This document shows, one piece after another, positions 1-5,634 of a stretch of DNA of 5,634 nucleotides. The notes under the pieces were generated by a model. The model saw only the letters and a list, made by a program, of their open reading frames with translations, did not search any database and was not told the origin of the DNA. How positions within the stretch are numbered: position 1 is the stretch's first letter; the number at the start of each line of letters is the position of its first letter. The stretch comes from Deltaproteobacteria bacterium (GTDB lineage: Bacteria; Myxococcota_A; UBA796; UBA2385). Where the stretch lies: positions 1-5,634 of the forward strand of contig CANHON010000308.1 of the NCBI GenBank assembly GCA_947462115.1, written 5' to 3'. A program made the position numbers and the translations under genes.

Positions 1-21
1 GCGACGTGACGCCCCCCGCCG

Positions 22-525
22 TCAAGGGTGGCCCTCCGGCATAACTGGAGGCGCCACGGCTGGGCTGGCCTTCGTTCGGCGGGGCGACCACGCGACCACC
101 GCGGTGGGCCGCACCGCCCAGGTGGTCCACTGCGGCAGATCCCAGGTCGCTGCTGCGCTCAGCGCGACGCCGGCCCCCACCATCCACGCGCCCTTCTGCC
201 CGCCGAGGCTGGCCTGCGCCCCGACCGGGAGCAGGCTGCGGGCCTGCGCGCCGACCATCAGGCGGAGCGGAGCGTCGCCCAGACGTCGCTCCCACTGCAC
301 CGACTGCGACGACAGGCCCGCGCCCAGGGTCAGCCCGCGCGCGCCGACCGACCACACCGCCTCGACCTGGGCCAACGCCAGGGCCGCGGTGATGCCCGGG
401 CGGGCGGCGAAGAGCGGCGCCTGCTCCACCAAGAAGGCGCCGTCGCCCTCGCTGAGCAGCTCGAGCCGCTCAAAGCCCCCAGCGGCGGCGAGCCGCGCGC
501 AAAGCAGCAGCGCGACGCCGATCAT
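22..525 (-). CDS. Secreted protein of unknown function, possible small outer-membrane beta-barrel
   Basis: I do not recognise a family. The 167-aa product opens with a short hydrophobic segment (MIGVALLLCARLAAAGG) that looks like a Sec signal peptide, with a likely cleavage site near residues 14-17. The mature part has alternating, glycine- and aromatic-containing stretches typical of amphipathic beta strands (about residues 65-80, 87-106, 113-123 and 135-146), then a Pro/Ala-rich tail of about 20 residues. This would fit a small outer-membrane or periplasmic beta protein, but that is inference. The ATG at 525-523 is chosen because it overlaps the stop codon of the upstream gene as ATGA, is preceded by a G-rich stretch that could bind the ribosome, and starts the signal peptide. 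The frame stays open further upstream, but only inside the neighbouring gene. Coexpression with that gene is likely. Confidence 0.7.
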   Translation of the reverse strand: MIGVALLLCARLAAAGGFERLELLSEGDGAFLVEQAPLFAARPGITAALALAQVEAVWSVGARGLTLGAGLSSQSVQWERRLGDAPLRLMVGAQARSLLPVGAQASLGGQKGAWMVGAGVALSAAATWDLPQWTTWAVRPTAVVAWSPRRTKASPAVAPPVMPEGHP

Positions 526-1463
526 CGGCCGCCCCCGACCGCATTCGCCCCGACTTGATGAACGAGCAGGCTGTCCACCGGCCAGCGGCGGAGGGCCCGC
601 GCCGCGTCCCCGTCCGCCACCGGGCCCACCTGCACCGCCAAGCCGGCGTCGCTGGCGGCCTGAAGCTGCGCCCGATCGGCGGCCTCCACGGGCACCGACA
701 GGCCCACCGCGCCGGCGTCTTGGGCGGCCTCGAGCGGTGAGACCCAGCCGCCCCGCTGCCCGAGCTGGGCGCCGAGGGACCACAGCCCCTCGCCCGCGAG
801 CGGCGGCACCGCGGGCCAGCGCAGCCACGGCTCGACCTGAAGCCCGGCGGCGTCGGCGCGCTCACCGATGGCGCCCAGCAGCTCCCACCGGTCGCTCAGC
901 ACGCGGAGGCGGTCGGCGCGGCCGTGGGCCCGCCAGCGCTCCACCAGCTCCGCGGCGATCACCTCGGGATCGTGCGAGACGTTCTCAAAAAAGAGGGGCT
1001 CGAGGGTGAGCGCGACCGGCGCGCCCCCCGTGGCTTCGGCCTCAGCCACCTGCTCCAGAAATGCGTCCAGATCGATAATCCCGAAGGGTTCAGGCTCCAC
1101 ATCCGGGAAGCGCGGATCGGGCCGTGCGCCGCAGCGCCAGCCCGCCTGCAGGCTGCCGGCGGTCTGCTCCACCAGCCACACCTCGCCGTCGAGGGCGCGG
1201 CCCCCGACCGTCTCGCAGGTCTCAGGGTCGAGGCTCGGCCCAGACCAGAGCAGGGGCACCCGGTCGCCCGAGAGGAAAAGCTGCACATGGAGGGGATCGC
1301 CGTTCCGGAGCCGCGCCGCAATGGCCGCGGGGCTGTGGCCCGGCTGGAGCCCGTCCCCGGCGCGGTAAGCGACCTCCGGCAGCGGCGCCCCACAGCCGAA
1401 GATCACCACCAGCAGCAGCGGTACGCGCGACTGGCCCCACATGAGGCGAACGAGGCCATCCAT
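522..1463 (-). CDS. Predicted lipoprotein with degenerate glycerophosphodiester phosphodiesterase (GDPD)-like domain
   Basis: The 313-aa product begins MDGLVRLMWGQSRVPLLLVV and runs into I-F-G-C24, a slightly imperfect lipobox (F at -2). It is probably a lipoprotein. The rest follows the layout of a GDPD TIM barrel: residues 32-45 resemble the AHRG..GxxPENT opening, 57-80 resemble the ELDVxxTxDGxPVVxHDxxLDRTT block, 148-156 the 'IEIKP' strand, and 253-305 the closing 'Gl.V.vgpV.d...a..l...vDsl.t' block. Canonical catalytic positions look replaced: AHR reads AYR (33-34), EN reads GH (42-43), ExD reads HVQ (59-61) and HD reads WS (73-74). Only the Glu of the IEIK-like strand (E155) is kept. Enzyme activity is therefore doubtful and a binding role is possible. 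The start at 1463 is preferred because GGGAG (1470-1474, minus strand) lies 6 nt upstream; the later ATG at 1442 has no such site. Its TGA overlaps the next gene's ATG. The fold call is by motif alignment only and is moderately certain. Confidence 0.72.
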   Translation of the reverse strand: MDGLVRLMWGQSRVPLLLVVIFGCGAPLPEVAYRAGDGLQPGHSPAAIAARLRNGDPLHVQLFLSGDRVPLLWSGPSLDPETCETVGGRALDGEVWLVEQTAGSLQAGWRCGARPDPRFPDVEPEPFGIIDLDAFLEQVAEAEATGGAPVALTLEPLFFENVSHDPEVIAAELVERWRAHGRADRLRVLSDRWELLGAIGERADAAGLQVEPWLRWPAVPPLAGEGLWSLGAQLGQRGGWVSPLEAAQDAGAVGLSVPVEAADRAQLQAASDAGLAVQVGPVADGDAARALRRWPVDSLLVHQVGANAVGGGR

Positions 1464-1569
1464 CCCAGGCTCCCAAGCGGGCGGGGCCACCTGCAGCCCG
1501 CGGGCAGAGCGTAGCCGCGGGTCCGCGCGGAGGGGGATATGCTGCGGCGTCCCGTTCAAGAGGTCCCCG
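1464..1569. promoter_or_regulatory. Divergent intergenic region between two lipoprotein genes
   Basis: These 106 bp must carry the 5' signals for both the minus-strand pair and the plus-strand lipoprotein gene, unless transcription starts inside a coding region. Visible on the plus strand is AAGAGG at 1558-1563, 6 nt before the ATG at 1570, and on the minus strand GGGAG at 1470-1474, 6 nt before the ATG at 1463. TATGCT at 1538-1543 matches 4 of 6 bases of a -10 box, but no -35 lies at the right distance. A perfect 10-bp palindrome, GCCCGCGGGC, sits at 1496-1505. Promoter assignment is not possible by eye. Confidence 0.5.
1558..1563 (+). promoter_or_regulatory. Ribosome binding site that fixes the start at 1570
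   Basis: AAGAGG lies 6 nt before the ATG at 1570 and 12 nt before the second ATG at 1576. This favours 1570 over both 1576 and the upstream in-frame ATG at 1441, which would put 43 arginine-rich residues ahead of the lipoprotein signal. Confidence 0.65.
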
Positions 1570-4143
1570 ATGTTCATGACGCCCGCAACGCCCCGCTCGC
1601 AGGTCCTGATGCAGCTCGGCTTCGCCACGGTCCTCGGGCTCAGCCTCGCGGCCGGCCTCGCGGGCTGCACGACGCCGATGAGCACAGCGCCGGTCATCGA
1701 CCGCGACGGCGATCAGTGGACCTCCGAGGCGGACTGCGACGACGGCGACCCCGAGAGCCACCCCTACGCGGTCGAGCGCTGCGACGGCAAAGACAACGAC
1801 TGCGATGGCGAGACCGACGAAGAGGGCGCGGAGGGCTCCACCACCTTCTACGCCGACGCCGACGCCGACGGCTTCGGGGCGCTCCAGTACCCGGCGGTGG
1901 CCTGCGCCCAGCCCGAGGGCTTCGTCGCCAACGCCGAAGACTGCGACGATCTCGACCTGGAGATCCGGCCCGGCGCCATCGAGATCTGCGACGAGATCGA
2001 CAACAACTGCGACGACAACATCGACGAGGAGGGCAGCGCCTTCCCCAGCACTTGGTACGAGGACGACGACGGCGACGGCTACGGCAACCCCGCCGCCCAG
2101 GTGCTCGGCTGCCTGCCGCCCACCGGCTACGTCGGCGACAACACCGACTGCGACGATGACAAGCGCTACATCAACCCCGGCGCGCCCGAGCTCTGCGACG
2201 ACAACAACGAAGACGAAGACTGCGACGGCGTGACCGACGACGAGGACCCCGACGTCACCGGGCTCACCACCTGGTACCCCGACCTCGATCGCGACAGCTA
2301 CGGCGTCCCTGGCTCGACGGTGCAGGTCTGCGAGCAGCCCGCCGGCTTTAGCCCGCGCTCCGACGACTGCGACGACACCCTCCGCGAGGTCAACCCCGGC
2401 GCCCGCGAGCAGTGCGGAGACCTGCTCGACAACGACTGCGACGGCCTGACCGACGGCGCCGACGAGGCCCCGCCCGTCCCCTGGTACGCCGACCTCGACG
2501 CCGACACCTACGGCGACCCCACGGCCTTCGTCGCCTCGGCCTGCGACAACCCCGGCGCGGCGAGCACCGATCCGTCGGACTGCGATGACACCGACGCGGC
2601 CGTCTTCCCCGGCGCCACCGACACCTGGTACGACGGCGTGGACAGCGACTGCTCCGGCAATGACGACGACGACGCCGACAGCGACGGCTACACCGCCGAG
2701 GGCGCGGGCGGCGACGACTGCGACGACGGCGACTTCTTCGTCAACCCCGGCCAGACCGAGGTCTGCGGAGACGGCGTCGACAACGACTGTGACGCGATCG
2801 TCGACAGCTGCGACGTGACGGCCACCCTCATCGGGGCCAACGCCGGCGACACCTTCGGCGCCAGCGTGGCCATCGCCGGCGACCTCAACGGCGACTCGAT
2901 CGCCGACCTCGTGGTGGGCGCCGATCGCGAGGACACCAACGGCGCCGGCGCCGGCGCGGCCTACATCTTCTTCGGACCGATCGACGGCGATCGCACCGCC
3001 GACGAGGCCGACGCCTCGGCCTTTGGGGAGCTGCTCGGCGACCACCTCGGCGCCACCGTCGCCGGCCCCGGCGACGTCACGGGTGACGGCTTCGACGACG
3101 TCGTGATCGGCGCCTACGACACCGATCTCGGCGGGGCGGGCGCGGGCACCCTCTACATCTTCGCCGGCCCGGTCTCGGGCGAGCTGGACCTGACCGAGGC
3201 GGTCGGCCGCCTCGACGGCGAAGCGGCGGGCGATCAGGCGGGCTGGGCCATCGCGGGCGCCGGCGACGTCAACGGCGACAACATCGCCGACCTGGTCACC
3301 TCCTCGTACCAAAACGACGAGAACGGCGCACAGGCCGGCGTTGTCTACCTCTTCTTGGCGCCGGCCACCGGGGTCTTCCGGCTCTGGTCGGCCGACGCGC
3401 GCTTGCTCGGCGAGCAGGCCGGCGATCAGGCAGGGTCCAGCGTGGCCGGCGGCGGCGACGTCAACGGCGACGGGCTCGATGACCTGCTGATCGGCGCGCC
3501 CTACGAGCACAGCGGCGGCGTCTACACCGGCGCGGCCTACGTGGTCGAAGGGCTCCCGCGCGGCACCTTCGCGCTCGACGAGGCGGACGCCCGCCTCAAG
3601 GGCAACAACTCCGGCGACCTCGCCGGCGCCGCCGTGTCCATGGGAGACGTGAACGACGACGGCTACGCCGATCTCCTCGTGGGCGCCTCGGACGCCGACC
3701 TCGGCGGCAACACCAGCGGCGCCGCCTACCTCGTGATGGGCCCGGTCTCCGGCCGCTCGGCCTTGAGCGCCGCGGCCGCGACCTTCGTCGGCGAGGACAA
3801 CGACGACCAAGCCGGGGCCAGCCTCAGCATCGTGCCGGACATCGACGAAGACGGCCTCCCCGACATCATCATCGGCGCGCGGCGCGACGACGTCGGCAGC
3901 AGCAACGCCGGCGCGGCCTACCTGCTGCTGGGCGCGCAGTCGGGCGTGGTCGACCTGCGCAACGCCGACGGCAAGCTCAACGGCGACCAGAACGACGCCT
4001 GGCTGGGCTTCTCGGTCGCAGGCGGCGGCGATCTCACCGGAGACGGCGTCAACGACATCGTCGTGGGCGCGCCCTTCCAGAACGAGGCGAGCGGCGCCGA
4101 CAGCGGAGCGGTCTACCTCATCCCCGGCGGCGGCTGGCGCTGA
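1570..4143 (+). CDS. Lipoprotein with six MopE-type Asp/Cys repeats and a seven-bladed FG-GAP beta-propeller
   Basis: The 857-aa product has an N-terminal signal ending in a perfect lipobox, L-A-G-C33, so it should be an envelope-anchored lipoprotein. Residues 44-414 hold six repeats of about 70 aa (starting near 44, 92, 161, 234, 304 and 366) with the pattern WYxDxDxDxYG...DCDD...NPGAxExCDxxDNDCDGxxDE, the putative metal-binding/MopE family. Residues 419-857 hold seven FG-GAP repeats starting near 419, 484, 547, 611, 675, 738 and 802. Each has a loop of the type GDxNGDGxxDLxxGA, a calcium-binding Asp loop as in integrin-alpha propellers. Seven repeats match one closed propeller. All 22 Cys of the mature chain other than C33 lie in the first module. 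Oddities: repeat 5 lacks its third Cys, and propeller repeat 3 has TSS in place of the usual GA after its loop. Likely role: calcium-stabilised surface binding or adhesion. The ligand is unknown and nothing indicates catalysis. Confidence 0.9.
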   Translation: MFMTPATPRSQVLMQLGFATVLGLSLAAGLAGCTTPMSTAPVIDRDGDQWTSEADCDDGDPESHPYAVERCDGKDNDCDGETDEEGAEGSTTFYADADADGFGALQYPAVACAQPEGFVANAEDCDDLDLEIRPGAIEICDEIDNNCDDNIDEEGSAFPSTWYEDDDGDGYGNPAAQVLGCLPPTGYVGDNTDCDDDKRYINPGAPELCDDNNEDEDCDGVTDDEDPDVTGLTTWYPDLDRDSYGVPGSTVQVCEQPAGFSPRSDDCDDTLREVNPGAREQCGDLLDNDCDGLTDGADEAPPVPWYADLDADTYGDPTAFVASACDNPGAASTDPSDCDDTDAAVFPGATDTWYDGVDSDCSGNDDDDADSDGYTAEGAGGDDCDDGDFFVNPGQTEVCGDGVDNDCDAIVDSCDVTATLIGANAGDTFGASVAIAGDLNGDSIADLVVGADREDTNGAGAGAAYIFFGPIDGDRTADEADASAFGELLGDHLGATVAGPGDVTGDGFDDVVIGAYDTDLGGAGAGTLYIFAGPVSGELDLTEAVGRLDGEAAGDQAGWAIAGAGDVNGDNIADLVTSSYQNDENGAQAGVVYLFLAPATGVFRLWSADARLLGEQAGDQAGSSVAGGGDVNGDGLDDLLIGAPYEHSGGVYTGAAYVVEGLPRGTFALDEADARLKGNNSGDLAGAAVSMGDVNDDGYADLLVGASDADLGGNTSGAAYLVMGPVSGRSALSAAAATFVGEDNDDQAGASLSIVPDIDEDGLPDIIIGARRDDVGSSNAGAAYLLLGAQSGVVDLRNADGKLNGDQNDAWLGFSVAGGGDLTGDGVNDIVVGAPFQNEASGADSGAVYLIPGGGWR
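1684..2811 (+). repeat. Six in-frame MopE-like repeats of about 70 residues
   Basis: This is the protein-level repeat region within the lipoprotein gene. Units 2-4 have four Cys each in the order xxC / DCDD / ExC / NDCDG. Unit 1 starts late and has three, unit 5 has three, and unit 6 is short with four, ending at C414. Short DNA tandem tracts occur, such as gccgac x3 near 1852-1869, but the units differ enough in sequence that they are old duplications rather than fresh copies. Confidence 0.8.
2824..4140 (+). repeat. Seven in-frame FG-GAP (integrin-alpha-like) repeats of about 64 residues
   Basis: Spacing between repeat starts is 65, 63, 64, 64, 63 and 64 residues, with the last unit about 56 residues long. 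The consensus is L.GE.AGDQAG.SVAG.GDVNGDG.DDL.IGA......G.GAAY...GP.SG, joined by linkers rich in D-E-A-D-A. All seven Asp loops keep most of their acidic residues: GDLNGDSIAD, GDVTGDGFDD, GDVNGDNIAD, GDVNGDGLDD, GDVNDDGYAD, PDIDEDGLPD and GDLTGDGVND. No cysteine occurs in this half. Confidence 0.85.
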
Positions 4144-4152
4144 GCCGGCGCT

Positions 4153-4177
4153 GCCCACCTGTCTCGGGGCGGTGGGC
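4153..4177 (+). terminator. Possible hairpin after the FG-GAP lipoprotein gene
   Basis: GCCCACC at 4153-4159 pairs perfectly with GGTGGGC at 4171-4177 around an 11-nt loop, starting 10 nt after the TGA. No T-tract follows, so this is not a classical intrinsic terminator. In such GC-rich DNA a 7-bp stem can arise by chance. It may instead be a processing or attenuation element, or nothing. Confidence 0.25.
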
Positions 4178-4215
4178 CCGGTCGTCCCCGCCGCGCCCGC
4201 GCCCACGGAGGCCCC

Positions 4216-5487
4216 ATGCCGCGCCGCGCTGACGCCCCGCTGAGCACCGCTGCCAGGCAGGCCTCCCCCTGCCTTGGGGCTGGGTCTGCCCTCCTCCTGC
4301 TCGGCTGCGGCGCCGCGCCTGCGCCGAACAAGGCCACCGCTTGGATCCCCACCGCCGGTGAGACCACCGTGGTGGTGCCCGGTCCAGGCTTGCCCGAGGG
4401 CCTCGAGCTGCTGCCGGCGAACAACAACCTCGACGTGGTCGAGCACGAGGGCGCGCTGTTCCTCGCTTGGCGCAACGCGCCCAACCACTTCGCCAGCGAA
4501 GATACGCGCTTGTTCGTCGTGCGCTCCGACGATGGGGGCGACACCTGGGCCCTGGAGCACAGCGTCCACCTCGGCACCGATCTGCGCGAGCCCCGCTTCT
4601 TGTCCACCGGCGCTGGCTTGGTGCTCTACTACGCCATCCTCGGCACGAGCTCCATCGACTTTGAGCCAGGGGGCGCCGAGCGCAGCCTCCGGGCCCCCGA
4701 TGGGACCTGGTCCGACGGGGTCCCGGCCTTCGCCGACGCCGCGCCGGGCATCGGGGGCGACACCTTCATCCCCTGGCGGGCGCGCTGGCTCGGCGACGTG
4801 GCCATGATGATCGGCTACACCGGCGGCGGCGTGCTGTACGACTTCGAGTCCGGCGAGGGCGCGACCACGGTGCAATGGCTGGGCTCCGAAGACGGCGAGC
4901 GCTGGCGACCCTGGGCAGGGGCCGACCCCGTCGTGCTCGCCGGCGGCACCTCGGAGACCGACCTCGCGGTGGACGGGGCGGGCCGGGTCGTGGCGATCTC
5001 CCGGAACGAGGCCGGGGACGCGGAGGGCTTCGGGTCGAAGGTCTGCGTGGCGGAGCCCGAGGCGCCGATGGACTGGCGCTGCGTCAACGACCCGCGGCGC
5101 TACGACTCCCCGCTGGTCTTCGCCCACGAGGGGGAGATCTGGCTGGTGGGCCGCCGCAACCTCAACGATCAGGACGGCGCTTTTGACCTCGGCCAAGACG
5201 AGCTGAGCCCCGAGCAGCAGAGCCTCGCCTACTCGGCCGACTACTGGGGCTGGCCCAAGCGCTGCTCCTTGTGGCGGGTAGACGCCGACCGCTTGGCGGT
5301 GGACTTCGTGCTCGATCTCGACAGCCGGGGCGACACCTGCTTCCCGAGCGTGCGCTGGCTCGGGCCCCACACCGCCGAGCTGTGGAGCTACAGCTCGCCC
5401 CTCGACGGCCCCGACCTGCCCTGGCTGCAGGCCCAGGTGGGACCGACCGTGATCACCCGGCAGATCATCACCTTCGAGCCCCGCTGA
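4216..5487 (+). CDS. Predicted lipoprotein with sialidase-like (Asp-box/BNR) beta-propeller
   Basis: The 423-aa product starts with an Arg-containing n-region and a hydrophobic stretch ending L-L-G-C31, a good lipobox, so it should be a membrane-anchored lipoprotein. An Asp-box, SDDGGDTW, is at residues 104-111 and a weaker one, SEDGERW, at 224-230. Other propeller signatures of the sialidase superfamily are 'SETDLAVDGAGRVVAISR' (246-263), 'SPLVFAHEGEIWLVGRR' (298-314) and 'RGDTCFPSVRWLG' (371-383). C277, C289, C350 and C375 could form two disulfides. I cannot confirm the arginine triad and catalytic Tyr/Glu of true sialidases, so glycosidase activity is unproven and a binding propeller is equally possible. 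GGAGG at 4207-4211, 4 nt before the ATG, supports this start. It lies 72 bp after the FG-GAP lipoprotein gene and 61 bp before lpxB, so cotranscription is possible. Confidence 0.8.
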   Translation: MPRRADAPLSTAARQASPCLGAGSALLLLGCGAAPAPNKATAWIPTAGETTVVVPGPGLPEGLELLPANNNLDVVEHEGALFLAWRNAPNHFASEDTRLFVVRSDDGGDTWALEHSVHLGTDLREPRFLSTGAGLVLYYAILGTSSIDFEPGGAERSLRAPDGTWSDGVPAFADAAPGIGGDTFIPWRARWLGDVAMMIGYTGGGVLYDFESGEGATTVQWLGSEDGERWRPWAGADPVVLAGGTSETDLAVDGAGRVVAISRNEAGDAEGFGSKVCVAEPEAPMDWRCVNDPRRYDSPLVFAHEGEIWLVGRRNLNDQDGAFDLGQDELSPEQQSLAYSADYWGWPKRCSLWRVDADRLAVDFVLDLDSRGDTCFPSVRWLGPHTAELWSYSSPLDGPDLPWLQAQVGPTVITRQIITFEPR

Positions 5488-5548
5488 ACGGCTCCCCCAG
5501 GCCTGCGGGGTCGCCGGCCGCTCCCCGCGCGGACAGCGAGCCCATTTC

Positions 5549-5634
5549 GTGCTGAAGATCGTGCTGTCCGCCAATGAGCCCTCGGGGGACCTGCTCGCCG
5601 CCGCCTTGCTTCAGGCGCTGCGGCGCTGGGGCCC
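5549..5634 (+). CDS. lpxB: Lipid-A-disaccharide synthase, N-terminal fragment cut by the window end
   Basis: The 28 complete codons read MLKIVLSANEPSGDLLAAAL followed by LQALRRWG, with a further partial codon. This matches the LpxB N-terminus (typically 'KIfisAGEpSGDlhGa.Li.aLk'), the first strand and nucleotide-sugar-side loop of this GT19 glycosyltransferase. LpxB joins UDP-2,3-diacylglucosamine to lipid X to make the lipid A disaccharide at the cytoplasmic face of the inner membrane. The usual AGE reads ANE here. The GTG at 5549 is inferred from homology; the upstream ribosome site is weak (AGCGAG, 5535-5540, 8 nt away). No lpxA, fabZ or lpxD is visible upstream, where they often sit; instead a lipoprotein gene precedes it by 61 bp. 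A full-length family member would be roughly 380 aa, so most of the gene lies outside the window. Confidence 0.85.
   Translation, partial: MLKIVLSANEPSGDLLAAALLQALRRWG

Noticed and set aside
1..21. Start of another gene beyond the 167-aa protein
   Set aside because: Only 21 bases remain, and no start codon or protein motif can be recognised on either strand.
526..828. Upstream extension of the 167-aa protein on the minus strand
   Set aside because: The extension lies wholly inside the GDPD-like gene in another frame and encodes an Arg/Gly-rich sequence, whereas the ATG at 525 begins a signal peptide.
104..1009. A 301-codon plus-strand open frame rich in Arg, Ala and Pro
   Set aside because: It lies opposite the two minus-strand genes. 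Its low-complexity Arg/Pro/Ala product is typical of a shadow frame in GC-rich DNA.
1441..1569. In-frame upstream extension of the FG-GAP lipoprotein to an ATG at 1441
   Set aside because: It would bury the lipoprotein signal behind 43 arginine-rich residues and overlap the start of the divergent gene. The ATG at 1570 has its own ribosome site.
1464..1697. Longer N-terminus for the GDPD-like lipoprotein, from an ATG at 1697
   Set aside because: It would place 78 residues before the lipoprotein signal and overlap the divergent gene's signal sequence. GGGAG near 1470 supports the start at 1463.
1852..1869. Hexamer tandem repeat gccgac x3 as a phase-variation tract
   Set aside because: Three copies of a 6-bp unit stay in frame and simply encode the Ala-Asp run of a metal-binding loop. 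No sign of switching.
5493..5510. Palindromic stretch CCCCCAGGCCTGCGGGG before lpxB as a terminator
   Set aside because: The two halves meet with no room for a loop, one base bulges and no T-tract follows.
1222..5574. A 1450-codon open frame on the minus strand opposite the two large plus-strand genes
   Set aside because: It is antisense to two well-supported lipoprotein genes. Its product is a monotonous Val/Ala/Gly/Asp sequence mirroring their Asp-rich repeats, and it has no domain, signal or ribosome site. GC-rich third positions on the plus strand remove stops from this antisense frame.

Overview
This is a very GC-rich window, with codon third positions overwhelmingly G or C. Its gene content points to a Gram-negative bacterium with a lipid A outer membrane: the start of lpxB lies at the right edge, and three genes encode predicted lipoproteins. 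The Asp/Cys-rich 'DCDD...CDGxDNDCDG' repeats joined to FG-GAP propeller repeats are a style common in Myxococcota and related delta-type lineages. That assignment is an inference from protein style and base composition, not from a marker gene.

Layout. On the minus strand, reading leftward from about 1463, are two genes that overlap by four bases (ATGA). The first is a 313-aa predicted lipoprotein with a glycerophosphodiester phosphodiesterase (GDPD)-like fold whose active-site motifs appear to be lost. The second is a 167-aa secreted protein of unknown function with beta-rich, barrel-like segments. A 106-bp divergent intergenic region separates this pair from the plus-strand genes. On the plus strand, 1570-4143 encodes an 857-aa lipoprotein with six MopE-type Asp/Cys repeats followed by exactly seven FG-GAP blades. 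After 72 bp comes a 423-aa lipoprotein with a sialidase-like (Asp-box) propeller at 4216-5487. After a further 61 bp comes the first 28 codons of lpxB, cut by the window end.

How the genes may relate. Apart from lpxB, everything visible is predicted to be exported, and three products carry lipoprotein signals, so this looks like a cell-envelope locus. The two large plus-strand products are both predicted beta-propellers, one stabilised by calcium and disulfides, and are plausible surface-displayed binding or adhesion proteins. No mobile element, CRISPR array, tRNA or rRNA was seen, and no convincing promoter consensus. The most distinctive items are the apparent GDPD pseudoenzyme coupled to a small barrel-like protein, and the two-module MopE/integrin-like lipoprotein.
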